The notes below the pieces were generated by a model. That model worked only from the letters and a program-made list of their open reading frames with translations, searched no databases and had not been told where the DNA came from. Of a DNA stretch of 64,000 nt, positions 25,264 to 34,764 are shown in pieces (positions within the stretch are counted from its first letter, which is position 1; every line of letters begins with the position of its first letter). The translations under genes and the position numbers were made by a program. The DNA is taken from assembly GCA_965215355.1 (NCBI GenBank), contig CBDCDJ010000007.1:3472001-3536000 (forward strand), read 5' to 3'. The DNA is from CBDCDJ01 sp965215355. GTDB lineage: Bacteria > Deinococcota > Deinococci > Deinococcales > Trueperaceae.

Positions 25264-26426
25264 TGGAACAGACGAACACCGAAAATACTACTCCCCAGCC
25301 AACGACAGAGCGCATCGTCGCCATCGACATCCTGCGTGGCTATGCCTTGTCCGGCGTGCTGGTCGCTAATGTGCTGGTGTTCAGCTATCCTTTTCAGCTT
25401 TACCCACCTCTGGGCTTTCCGGGACTCGGTGGGCTTGGATGACTGACCGAGTGGCTTATTCGGGTGCTGGTGGTGGGTTCGTTCTATCCGCTGTTTTCGT
25501 TTTTGTTCGGCTGCGGCTTTGCGTTGTATCTGCGCAAGGGGAATAAGGCTTTGCCGTTGTTCAGAAGGCGTCTCATCCTCCTGCTTTGTATCGGCTTTGT
25601 CCATTCGGTCTTTATCTGGTCTGGGGATATTTTGGTGACCTACGCACTGGTGGGTTTTCTACTGATACCGTTCCGAAGCCGTTCTGCTGTGGCGCTGCTT
25701 GGTTGGATTATTGTGCTGACAGCATCGACCTTCTTCCTCGTTTGGTTCCTTGGAGACTTAGGGGCTGGTTTTTCACGCTCGTACATAGAACAGGTGACAC
25801 AGGTTTATAGGGAGGGGAGCTATCTCGAGGCCACAGTGCAACGGATAGCCGACACTAGCCTGACACTACTCAACCTGCCGTTCACTGCTCCGCAAATCCT
25901 GGCTTTCTTTCTGGGAGGTCTACTCGTAGCGAGACAGCACCGCTTTGAAAACTCTGGACAACATCGCTCCTTTTGGCGTTGGGTGTGCTTCGTGAGTTTG
26001 CTCATCGGCGTGCCTTTTGTCGCTTTACAGGCCGGTTTCCTTTTGCGTCCCGATCCTGTTCCGAGCTTTGTTTCTGCGTTGGACCTGACCCTTGGGAGTC
26101 CGGCGTTGGGGTTTGGGTATTCGGCGAGCTTGTTCCTTTTTCTTACCCCGAAGGTGCAGCGTCGTTTGAAAACTCTTGCTTTGGTGGGGCGTATGGCGCT
26201 TACGAACTACCTTGCGCAGTCGGTTGTCTTTACGCTCATCTTCTACGGCTATGGGGGCGGCTGGTACGGCAAATCAAATCCTGCGTGGAGTGTCTTGTGG
26301 GCGTTTGTTGTCTTTGCAGGGCAGGTTGGGTTGAGTAGGTGGTGGCTTACGCGCTTCAGGTATGGACCTGCCGAGTGGGGGTGGCGCTGTTTGACCTACG
26401 GGCGGTGGTTTGAGCTGAGAAAATAA
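25263..26426 (+). pseudogene. DUF418-family membrane protein with in-frame TGA
   Basis: A 388-codon frame is interrupted only by TGA at codon 60 (25440-25442). The first part, ERIVAIDILRGYALSGVLVA, is the DUF418 N-terminus. After the stop the sequence continues LTEWLIRVLVVGSFYPLFSF and then FLFGCGFALYL, and runs through about eight hydrophobic helices to GPAEWGWRCLTYGRWFEL, the typical DUF418 C-terminus. The family is predicted to be membrane-embedded, with unknown transport or lipid-related function. A tryptophan codon TGG changed to TGA would explain the break. A GTG at 25464 could restart translation but lacks the N-terminal helix. Confidence 0.8.
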
Positions 26427-26438
26427 TCCCCTATAAAA

Positions 26439-28886
26439 TCAGGCCAGCACCTCCAGCCCGGCCCACTCCACCAGCAACTTAGCCGTTCGACCTTTATCGA
26501 AGGCTACTTCGACGACCTGCCGTGAGTTCTCCACGCCTGAACGTATCACCCTGCCGCTGCCGTGCAGCTTGTGCCAGACTTGGGTTCCTCTTTTAAGACT
26601 ACCGTCGCGAGCAAGGTCGTAGGGCCGCCGCTCCTCTTTTGTGGGTTGGGTCGTCTCTTTGCGGTGCTGAACCCCAAGCTTCTCTCGACACGCTGTTATC
26701 TTGCTCGCGTCTGGCACAGCCACCTGGCTAAGTTGCCGCTCGAGTGCTTTAGGCAGAGGTGCGCTGGTCTTTAAGCTCCAAGTCTGATTGGCCGCCAGCA
26801 CCCACTGGGCAAGCTGTTCCTTTTCGGAAGTGCTCATTCCACTCCACAGCTCCACATACCGGTCCAAATAGCGGTAGACATCTGCGACAGCCAGTGCTTC
26901 GGTTGCTCCCCAGTGTCGAGGTGAGGTGCTGAAAGCCTTTCTGCTCGCTTCGGCCGCCTCACGAAGGCTGTTCAAGCCCTCCATGAAGATGCTGGGCGGT
27001 CGGTTCTTGACGACGTGCAGCTCGAGCGTAGCCTGAGTACGGGTCAGGGCGACGTAGAACAAGCGGCGCTCCTCACTCAGGTCGGTGTCGTTACCGGCTG
27101 CTGGGATGTGGCCGTAGTTGACAGCCGGCACAATCACGTGCGGCCACTCGAGGCCCTTGGCTCGGAAGATGCTGCTGATGACGACTTGAGAGCCTCGGGT
27201 GCCGTTATGAATAGCCCGAGCGCGTTCGATGTGAGTGAGCAGAGAGGCTGCGTCACCTTTTCCCTTGGCATACTCGATAAAGGCTTCGACCGTTTGGGCT
27301 TTGCCTTGGCCGGTCTCGACAAAGCCGCTGTTCTCGAGCAGAAACTTTTTGTACTCGAGCTGCTGTTCAAGCTCGAGGAGCAGTTCATAAGCACTGTGTT
27401 TTTCTACAGCCTCAGTCAGCCAAGCCAGGGTCTGACCCAAGGCGACGAGTTTAGGACCTGCGTAACCACTCATGCCCCCGGCTGTCAACAACGCCACACT
27501 CGGGGGTGTCCCGTGGACCAAGATAGTTCTTAAAAGGGCGTCACTGGCATCGCGTCGCACGTACCGCTTCGGGATGCGCAGGACGTCCCACCAGACTTCG
27601 CTCAAAAGGGCTTTATCCGCGGCACTGAATGTGCCAATGCGTTCAATCAAAGCCACCTGAAGGTACTTGAGCAGTAACGTGTTCTCACTGCGGTCGTAGA
27701 AGGGAACGTTGCCGACAATCTTATAAGGGATGCCCTCTTCTATCAGGGCGGTCTCGACTACCCCTGTCTCGGCATACAGACGCACCAGCACCGCAACCTG
27801 GTCGGCACGCAAGCCACTGTCGATGGCTTCACGAATATTGCCGGCGACGCGAGTTCCCATGACGTCTGCCGATTCGTGCGCTTCTATAAGTGTCGCTCCC
27901 CCGAAGCCGCGTACAGGAGACAACTGTTTAGGAGCGCGAACTCGGTTTCGCTGGATGACGTGGTTCGCCAGGATGGTGTGCTCGGCAAAGCAGCGGAAGT
28001 TGTCCGAGATGCTGTAGCTCACCGCCCTGTAGCGTTTGGCGAAGCCTAGAATGAAACTGTTCGACGCTCTTCTAAACCCGAAGATGCCCTGGTCATCGTC
28101 GCCACAAACCATCACGTTCAGGTGAGTTTTGACAAGGATGTCCAAGAGTTCGACCTGGCTCAGGTTCGTGTCCTGAAACTCGTCAACAAGGATGGTGTCG
28201 AACATTCCTTGGTAGCGTTCGGCAAGTTGAGGATACTGTTGCAAGCGCAGCCATGCCTCGGGTACGAGGTCGTCGAAGGTAAGAAGGTTCTGCTCGAGTC
28301 GCACTCGCTCGTAAAGCTCGAACAGACCGAGGTACCAAGGCAGCGGTGTCGGCTTTTCGGCAAGTGTTGCGACGGACCGAAAAGAGAACTCTCGATAACG
28401 CTCTTTGGGAAAAGCCAGTGTCGCTTTGCACCCCCCGACATAGGCGAGGAAGTCCTCCCTGTCCAAGGTGTCCAGCTCAGCACCAAACGACGCTCCGCTC
28501 GAGCGTGCCAAGCTAAGCGCTCCGTTGAGGATAACGTGAGGAACGGTCTCGACCTCTTTGGGCAGTTGTAAATCTTGTCCGAGCTTTAGTTTAGAAGCGT
28601 CTCTTAATATTTGATAAGCCAGCCCATGTAGCGTCTTGACTTGCACTTTGTGAGCGTGGGGAAAGGCGGACAGGGCTTTTTTCAAGTCCTCCACCGTCGC
28701 CTTGCTGAAGCTCGTGGCGAGGATGCGCTCGGGCTTGAAGACGCTCTTGCGGACCAGTCGCTCGATGCGCCTCACCATCGTGGTGGTCTTACCTGCACCT
28801 GCGACGGCAAAGACTAAAGCCGGACCGAAGTCATGGTCGACAATCTGTTCTTGCTCGTCGGTCAGATTTACCAGGGTCTTACTCAT
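26439..28886 (-). CDS. UvrD/PcrA-like superfamily 1 DNA helicase
   Basis: 815 residues, intact. Helicase motifs in order: Walker A VFAVAGAGKTTTMVRRI (about residue 22), Walker B TILVDEFQDTNLSQVEL, motif III VMVCGDDDQGIFGFRRAS, motif V ISSIFRAKGLEWPHVIVP, and motif VI EERRLFYVALTRTQATLEL. The C-terminal about 50 residues (GTQVWHKLHGSGRVI through GLEVLA) form a PcrA-type Tudor-like domain that contacts RNA polymerase in known enzymes. It unwinds DNA 3' to 5' in repair or element replication. ATG at 28886 is preferred over an upstream start at 28916. It is divergent from the broken mutS, so the two shared a repair-flavoured neighbourhood. It is likely a second copy beside a chromosomal uvrD elsewhere, which cannot be checked here. 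Confidence 0.88.
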   Translation of the reverse strand: MSKTLVNLTDEQEQIVDHDFGPALVFAVAGAGKTTTMVRRIERLVRKSVFKPERILATSFSKATVEDLKKALSAFPHAHKVQVKTLHGLAYQILRDASKLKLGQDLQLPKEVETVPHVILNGALSLARSSGASFGAELDTLDREDFLAYVGGCKATLAFPKERYREFSFRSVATLAEKPTPLPWYLGLFELYERVRLEQNLLTFDDLVPEAWLRLQQYPQLAERYQGMFDTILVDEFQDTNLSQVELLDILVKTHLNVMVCGDDDQGIFGFRRASNSFILGFAKRYRAVSYSISDNFRCFAEHTILANHVIQRNRVRAPKQLSPVRGFGGATLIEAHESADVMGTRVAGNIREAIDSGLRADQVAVLVRLYAETGVVETALIEEGIPYKIVGNVPFYDRSENTLLLKYLQVALIERIGTFSAADKALLSEVWWDVLRIPKRYVRRDASDALLRTILVHGTPPSVALLTAGGMSGYAGPKLVALGQTLAWLTEAVEKHSAYELLLELEQQLEYKKFLLENSGFVETGQGKAQTVEAFIEYAKGKGDAASLLTHIERARAIHNGTRGSQVVISSIFRAKGLEWPHVIVPAVNYGHIPAAGNDTDLSEERRLFYVALTRTQATLELHVVKNRPPSIFMEGLNSLREAAEASRKAFSTSPRHWGATEALAVADVYRYLDRYVELWSGMSTSEKEQLAQWVLAANQTWSLKTSAPLPKALERQLSQVAVPDASKITACREKLGVQHRKETTQPTKEERRPYDLARDGSLKRGTQVWHKLHGSGRVIRSGVENSRQVVEVAFDKGRTAKLLVEWAGLEVLA

Positions 28887-28980
28887 GACCGTAGCCAGGC
28901 CCGAGAAAGTTTGCAAAACAGCCCCATCACCGACTTATGATACTGCGCTAGCTGTGTACCGGGCTATAATCACCGCGCAG

Positions 28981-31422
28981 ATGGACATTTCAGAGGGGCC
29001 GAAGGCTAAAGGATTCCAGCTCAAGGGCGAAGGCGCTGGTCCCTTGCCACCTGTACTTCAGCAGTACGTGTCGTTCAAGGAAGAGTTTCCCGACTACCTC
29101 CTGCTCAGCCAAACAGGCAGCTTCTTCGAGGCCTTCGGCGAGGATGCTGAGACCTTGGCCCGGCTCGCCAACTTGGCCTTGACCCAAAAAAAGTTCTAAA
29201 GAGTTCGTGACGCCGATGGCCGGGGTGCCGGTGCATAGCTTAGATGTTCAAATCGAGCGATTGCTCAACGGCGGGGTTAAGGTTGCCATCGCCGAACAGG
29301 TTGGAGAATCAGAAACTGGTGGCGTGATGGAGCGGGCCATCGCTCAACTCATCACGCCTGGCACCGTTACTGACGAAGGGCTGCTGAGTGCTGAAGCTAA
29401 CTACCTTGCTGGCGTGACCTGGCATGACAACGAGTATGCCCTTGCGCTGCTCGACCTGAGCACCGGAGAGTTTACCGGGACGGTTGTAGACAACGCTTCA
29501 GCCTTGCTCGCCGAAGTGCAGCGCTTCTCGCCCCGAGAAGTATTGGTCACAAAGCAAGTCGCCCAAGATGAGAACCTAAAGTCGCTGGCACAACTGAGCG
29601 TCGTTTCAGAACTTAAAGAAGCCTTAGGGCTGAGCCAAGCCCAAACACTCCTCGCGTCTCAGCTAAGCCGACTGCCGGAGCGGCTGACCCGTCCCGCCCT
29701 TGCCCTTGCCGCTGCACAGGTTCTTCGCTATGCCCGCGAAGCGTCGCAGGGGACACTCACCCAAATCGACCGCTTCGTTCCCTACGACCCAGCCGACGCG
29801 ATGATGCTCGACGCCGCAGCTCTTACGAGTTTAGAAGTGTTCCAAAGTTCAGCATCTATTAGCGGCGACACCGGCCGGGTGCGGACCCTGTTCCAGGCAC
29901 TTGACCTCACCCGCACCGCCCCAGGCAAGCGGCAGCTCAGAAGTTGGCTACAGCGCCCCCTACTCGACAAGAAGGAAATTGAAGCGCGCCTCGACGCGGT
30001 CGAACTGTTCTTCAATGACCGCTCGTTAAGGTCCAACGTCAGAAAGCTGCTCGCGCAGGTGCAGGACTTAGAGCGTACGGCCACACGGCTGAGCGCTCAC
30101 AAAGCGGGACCCCGCGACCTCAAAGCCCTCGAGAGAACATTAAACGTGTTGCCCGAATTGCAAACCGCCATGACCAAGCATAAAGCGGTCTATGTCTGGC
30201 TCAACGAGCGCAGGCCGCTGGTCGAGCGGCTTACAGGGCTGATTGCTCAAGCCATCGAGGACGAGGCTCCGGTAAAAGCAGTTCAAGGTGGTTTCATCAA
30301 AAGGGGCTTCGATAAAGACCTCGATGAGCTGAGACTGGCGGCTGACAAGGTGCAAGCGTGGCTCGAGACGCAAGAGCGCAAAGCGCGTGAGGTGACGGGC
30401 ATCAGCACGTTGCGCCTCGGTGAGAACAGCGCCTTGGGGATTTACCTGGAAGTTCCTAAAGCCCAGGAAAAACAAGTTCCCAAAGACTACGAGCACGTGC
30501 AAAGTCTCAAGGACAAAGTGGCTTTACCCGCGGCGACCTGCGCCAGCGTTACGCCGAACGACAAGTTGCTGCAGAAGCTGCCAAGGAAAGGGAGCAGGTG
30601 CTGTTTCAACACCTCAGCAATGAGCTGGCACAGCACAGTGACAGTCTCAAGCTGCTGAGCAAAATGATTGCAAGAGTTGATGTTTACGCAGCCCTGGCCG
30701 AAGTCGCTTCTACCCACGGTTACGTCAGACCCGAAATAGGAACAGGTGAGTTGAGCATCGAAGGCGGTCGACATGCGGTTGTCGAGCGGCATGTCCGCTT
30801 TATGCGCAACGACTTAGACCTCAACCCGGACTCGAGCCTCATCATCTTGACCGGGCCGAACATGAGTGGGAAGAATACCTATTTGAGACAGACCGCGCTC
30901 ATCAGCATCATGGCGCAGACGGGCTCGTTCGTGCCTGCCCAACATGCACGTTTGCCTATCTTCGAGCGTGTCCACACCCGCATCGGCGCGAACGACGACC
31001 TCTCCGGCGGGCGCAGCACCTTCTTTGTCGAAGCCGAGGAGCTTGCCCATATTCTGCAGACAGCCAACCCACGTTGTCTCGTACTGCTCGACGAGGTCGG
31101 ACGGGGCACGAGTACCTACGACGGTTTGGCGATTGCCACAGCGGCTGTCGAGTACCTGCACGACCACTTGCGGGCGTTCACGCTATTCGCGACGCACTAC
31201 GCGGAGTTGACGGAACTTGCCGAAGGGCTCGAGCGGGCTGAGAATCGGCATGTGGCCGCCGAAGAACGAGGGGGTGAGCTTGTCTTCTATCATCAGGTAC
31301 TGCCGGGACCGGCCAGCCGTTCCTACGGGATTGAAGTCGCCCAGCTGGCGGGTATGCCGAGCACAGTTGTCGAACGGGCGAAATAGGTGCTCGCTTCTTT
31401 GCAAAATCATGACAATACCTAA
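28981..31422 (+). pseudogene. mutS: mutS pseudogene (two frameshifts, nonsense codon, P-loop substitution)
   Basis: The full span would encode about 813 residues, normal for MutS. The mismatch-reading motif is kept as GSFFEAFGED near residue 45. Frame 1 ends after an A7 run (29186-29192), where one extra A explains the shift: removing it restores KSSKEFVTPMAGVPV. Frame 2 runs to about 30520, where the sequence slips back to frame 1 (the expected GFTRGDLRQRYAER). The ATPase domain then continues, but Walker A reads TGPNMSGKNTYLRQ with Asn where Ser/Thr should bind magnesium. A TAG at 31384-31386 cuts the end, where VLASLQNHDNT would follow. A TATAAT box lies at 28965-28970. Homopolymer sequencing error could explain the first lesion but not all of them. 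Confidence 0.85.
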
Positions 31423-31585
31423 AGCTCATTCGCCACTTAGGCGTAGCAGGAGATGTGGCTTTTTCACGTGTTTTCTGTGGCACTTGGACGCTTCGTTTGC
31501 GCGAATGCTTATGCGCGTGACGGGCCGTAGTGCGATCTAAGACTTTAAGGTGAGTGGAAGTAGCGATAAAATGTAGCGCGATGTT
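31423..31585. other. Convergent gap between mutS pseudogene and FGE gene
   Basis: No gene or strong hairpin is supported. It marks the change from the element/repair segment to the sulfated-glycan island. No copy of the tRNA-Arg 3' end was found here. Confidence 0.3.
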
Positions 31586-32533
31586 TCAGGCATCCCGCAC
31601 CAGCCGAAAGCCCATGTGCCCGGTAGAGCTGTCGAGGGTGTTTTTCGTGCGTGCGGCTACCCGGTAGCGGTTGCAATAAGAGGCGTGGCACAAATAAGAA
31701 CCGCCCTTGATAACTTTGGCCTGCCCTGCCTCGGGACCCTGTGGGTTGATGAGGGCTCCATCCTCGTGACTTGTTCCCCACCAGTCACTGCACCACTCCC
31801 AGACGTTGCCGGTCATATTGTAAAGCCCATAGCCGTTCGGCTCGAAGGTGTCTACCGGCGCTGTACCCATAAAGCCGTCTTTGCGGGTGTTGTTCGTTGG
31901 AAAGGTGCCCTGCCAGATGTTGCAGCGGTGTTTCTTGTTAGGCACTAGGCGGTTGCCCCAAGGGTAAAGGTTTTGCTCCAAGCCACCTCGGGCGGCGTAC
32001 TCCCACTCGGCTTCGGTCGGTAAACGCTTGCCCGACCAGTTGGCATAAGCCACCGCATCATTCCAAGACACATGCACCACTGGGTGGTTCATTCTGTCTG
32101 CGATGGAGCTTGGTGAACCTTCAGGCTGTTTCCAGAACGCGCCGAACACCTGTCGCCACCAAGGGGCCTCGGGCACGGTCCTGGTGGGTGGAAAGCCTTG
32201 GGGTAGGAACTGTTGAAATACGAACGACCAGCCGTAGCGCTCGGCTTCGGTTTGGTAGCCAGTCTCCTCCACAAAGCAGCCGAACTGTTCGTTAGTTACA
32301 GTATAAGGGTCAATCCAGAAAGGAGAGAGTTTGACCTCGCGCACCGGCCCTTCGCCATCGGAGGGGAAAGTCACTTCGTCGGTGCCCATAAGAAACGTGC
32401 CACCTGAGAGATTGATCATACTGTCGGTTGTGCCGGGCGTGGACGCTTTGAGTTGTCGGATGACGGTTGACGTTTCTGTGGAGCGCGAGGCTCCGCAACA
32501 TGGCACAGATGAACCGCGAGTCTTGCCTTTCAT
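31586..32533 (-). CDS. Formylglycine-generating enzyme (sulfatase maturase, SUMF1 family)
   Basis: 315 residues. The FGE-sulfatase domain starts at INLSGGTFLMGTDE (about residue 40) and includes NHPVVHVSWNDAVAYANWSG, RLPTEAEWEYAARGG and TGNVWEWCSDWW. The copper-binding active-site cysteines are present in GGSYLCHASYCNRYRVAAR, which separates true FGE from inactive SUMF paralogues. It oxidises the cysteine of Cys-x-Pro-x-Arg sulfatases to formylglycine using oxygen. All five sulfatases in this window carry that signature. No signal peptide is seen. The N-terminus holds CCGASR, which resembles the target motif itself. A GAGGTGGCGAAGG ribosome region precedes the ATG. It is last in the leftward operon. 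Confidence 0.93.
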   Translation of the reverse strand: MKGKTRGSSVPCCGASRSTETSTVIRQLKASTPGTTDSMINLSGGTFLMGTDEVTFPSDGEGPVREVKLSPFWIDPYTVTNEQFGCFVEETGYQTEAERYGWSFVFQQFLPQGFPPTRTVPEAPWWRQVFGAFWKQPEGSPSSIADRMNHPVVHVSWNDAVAYANWSGKRLPTEAEWEYAARGGLEQNLYPWGNRLVPNKKHRCNIWQGTFPTNNTRKDGFMGTAPVDTFEPNGYGLYNMTGNVWEWCSDWWGTSHEDGALINPQGPEAGQAKVIKGGSYLCHASYCNRYRVAARTKNTLDSSTGHMGFRLVRDA

Positions 32534-32602
32534 ACCTTCGCCACCTCTCGTGCAAAAATGCTAGGGTCGCTTGCCAAACCAATATTCTCATTAAAACGCC
32601 AG

Positions 32603-33553
32603 TTAAGGGACGAGGTCAACCGCATTGATGAGCGGTTTCTGCTGACGAAAGTTCCTCAGGTTTTCGACAAACAGCTCGCACATGCGGTCGAATTCTTTTA
32701 CCGAACGTCCCGCCACATGAGGTGTAATAACGGTGTTGAAATCCCAAAGCGGATGCTCCTTCGGCAGGGGTTCTTCTGTGAACACATCGAGTCCTGCGCT
32801 GGCTAGATGGCCGGAGCGCAGCGCCCCTACGAGCGCCTCCTCATGAACGGTCCCGCCGCGCCCGAGGTTATAGAAGTAGGCACCTCGTGGCATGGCCGAA
32901 AAAACCTCTGCCGTGAAAAGTCCTTCTGTTTCCTTTGTGGCGGGGAGGACATTTATCACGTGCTCAGCGTCTGAAACGGCCTTCTCGAGGTTGGGCAGAC
33001 CTAACACCTCCGCCACGATTGGGTGCCCTTTGGAGGGTGTAAATCGAACCCCCGTCACCCTCATCCCCAAGGCTTGACAGCGGCGGGCGATTTCGGTGCC
33101 GATGTCCCCCAAGCCGACCACGCACACTGTTCGACCGAAGAGTTCGCCGTAAGAGCTTCTGCGTTCCCACCTTCGGTTGCCCGCGTCCCGAATGTGTTCG
33201 CTGATTCTGCGGGACAGGGTGAGCATGAGCGCTAGGGCATGTTCGGCTACCGCTACCGACATGACGCCTCGAGCGTTGCAGAGGGTAAAGCCGGGTTTAT
33301 CAGAAAGACCCTTGCCGAGGTAGGCGTCATAGCCGACGCTCGGCAACTGGAAGTAGGTGACGGGACTTGAAGTCAGAAGCTCGGCATCAGGCCAGCCGAT
33401 GACGACCTCCGCAGTCCCTAAGGCGGTTTTGTAAACCACGTGGGGCGCGTCTTGCGAGATGCGTTCTACACAGGCCCAACCCTTTGCTGCTTCTTCGATA
33501 CGCTGCATGTGCTCGCTGTTGAAAGCATCGACGGCGACGAGAACGGCTTTCAT
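32603..33553 (-). CDS. D-isomer-specific 2-hydroxyacid dehydrogenase
   Basis: 316 residues. The NAD-binding glycine motif is VCVVGLGDIGTEIARRC (about residue 144), preceded by AVAEHALALMLTLSRR. Catalytic residues are in LGRGGTVHEEALVGAL (Arg), DVFTEEPLPKEHPLW (Glu) and TPHVAG (His). Members reduce 2-keto acids such as hydroxypyruvate, glyoxylate or sugar-derived keto acids. The gene overlaps the upstream dehydratase by 4 bp (ATGA), so both are made together, fitting a step on the keto acid the dehydratase releases. The exact substrate is unknown. Confidence 0.85.
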   Translation of the reverse strand: MKAVLVAVDAFNSEHMQRIEEAAKGWACVERISQDAPHVVYKTALGTAEVVIGWPDAELLTSSPVTYFQLPSVGYDAYLGKGLSDKPGFTLCNARGVMSVAVAEHALALMLTLSRRISEHIRDAGNRRWERRSSYGELFGRTVCVVGLGDIGTEIARRCQALGMRVTGVRFTPSKGHPIVAEVLGLPNLEKAVSDAEHVINVLPATKETEGLFTAEVFSAMPRGAYFYNLGRGGTVHEEALVGALRSGHLASAGLDVFTEEPLPKEHPLWDFNTVITPHVAGRSVKEFDRMCELFVENLRNFRQQKPLINAVDLVP

Positions 33554-34764
33554 GCAGATACCTTTTTGGCTGTCTCTCGAGGCTGCCACACGCGCTCATC
33601 GGGTGCCGGAGCCTCTACGAGACAAGCGTAGACCGCGTCTTCCCGAAAGGGGTAGCGTTGTTCGACCTCCTCATCAAGCTGGACACCTAGACCAGGCGCA
33701 GTGGGAGCGCGTAGGCTTCCGCCCTCGATGCTGAGCGGCTCGGTCATCAGCGCCTCGCGCAGCGGATAGGACTTCATCGGCCACTCGGCGAGTCGGCCCC
33801 CACCCGCAAAGGCCGCGTGGTAGTTCGCCATCATGCTTACGCCGCCTCCCCAGCAATGCACCACCGCCTTAGCGCCGTGGCGGGCGCAGGTGTCGAAGAC
33901 GCGGAGGGTCTCGAGCAACCCGCCGATGACGGTGGCGTCGGGCTGTGCCAGGTCGTAGCAACCCGCCCCGACGCGGCGACCCAGTTCGGCGGCGGTCGTC
34001 ACGATTTCGCCCCCGGCAATGCGGCAGCCGGAGGCGCGGAGTAAAGGATAATGCTCCAAATCATTCGGCCCGAGCGCCTCCTCGAGAAAGTAGATGGGCT
34101 GGGACGTAAGGGCGCGCACTGCAGATAAGAACTCGAGCACGTCAGCCATACTTTGTGCCGGGTCGGCCAAGTTCTGCGTCATGTCCACCGCCACCTGAAT
34201 ATCGCGCTCGGCTGCCTGTTCCAGTGTCCACACCGTTTTATGTACCTGGTGCTTGCGCGCGCGAATTTTGATGATGCCGATGCCCTTCTTGCTTAGCAGC
34301 TCGAGTTCTTTGTCCATCGCCTCGGGCGTGGTGCTGTCGCCGCCCGAGCCGTAGAGTCGCAGCTCGTCCACCGCCTTGCCGCCCAACAGGGTGTAGACCG
34401 GCACGCCAAGGTGCTTGGCGCTGGCGTCGAAGAGGGCGATTTCAAACGCACTCAGCACGTGCCGAGCCGCCCCCTGTAGGCTCCAGTAGTCGCTGACCCC
34501 GCGAACGTCGCGGCAACGCGCCCGGATGTCGAGCGCGTTCTTGCCCGCGAGGTAGGGTGCGACAAGGTCAACGATACTCACGAACACATTAGGTGCAAAA
34601 ACCGCCAAGTAGCCCTCACCGAGGCCGGTGGTCCCGTCCTCGAGCGTGACCTCGACGAGTCCGGTGGTGCGGTAACCGCTTTTAAGGTGCAGCTTGACCT
34701 CGAGGTCGTCGGGTGTGGCGTAGGGGGCGCTCAAGAGGATGGGCCGGATTTCAGCTATGTTCAT
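33550..34764 (-). CDS. Enolase-superfamily (mandelate racemase/muconate lactonizing) sugar-acid dehydratase
   Basis: 404 residues. N-terminal capping domain to about residue 125, then a beta/alpha barrel. The base motif is GIIKIRARKHQ (about residue 180), and the metal ligands fall in QVAVDMTQNLAD, IYFLEEALGPND and RIAGGEIVTT (Asp, Glu, Glu). This set is typical of acid-sugar dehydratases such as rhamnonate, fuconate or galactonate dehydratase, which form 2-keto-3-deoxy acids. That matches the several aldolases in the same operon. ATG at 34764 is chosen; it overlaps the upstream gene by 14 bp. Confidence 0.82.
   Translation of the reverse strand: MNIAEIRPILLSAPYATPDDLEVKLHLKSGYRTTGLVEVTLEDGTTGLGEGYLAVFAPNVFVSIVDLVAPYLAGKNALDIRARCRDVRGVSDYWSLQGAARHVLSAFEIALFDASAKHLGVPVYTLLGGKAVDELRLYGSGGDSTTPEAMDKELELLSKKGIGIIKIRARKHQVHKTVWTLEQAAERDIQVAVDMTQNLADPAQSMADVLEFLSAVRALTSQPIYFLEEALGPNDLEHYPLLRASGCRIAGGEIVTTAAELGRRVGAGCYDLAQPDATVIGGLLETLRVFDTCARHGAKAVVHCWGGGVSMMANYHAAFAGGGRLAEWPMKSYPLREALMTEPLSIEGGSLRAPTAPGLGVQLDEEVEQRYPFREDAVYACLVEAPAPDERVWQPRETAKKVSA

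Noticed and set aside
24490..31422. Stop-codon reassignment or selenocysteine/pyrrolysine insertion
   Set aside because: TAA, TGA and TAG are each involved once, no tRNA or insertion element is seen, and neighbouring genes use all three as normal stops. Decay or sequence error is simpler.
31387..31585. Right attachment site of the integrated element
   Set aside because: No match to the tRNA-Arg 3' end (TTCGAATCTTCTCGGGCGCA) was found here or in other gaps by eye. The element end remains unplaced.
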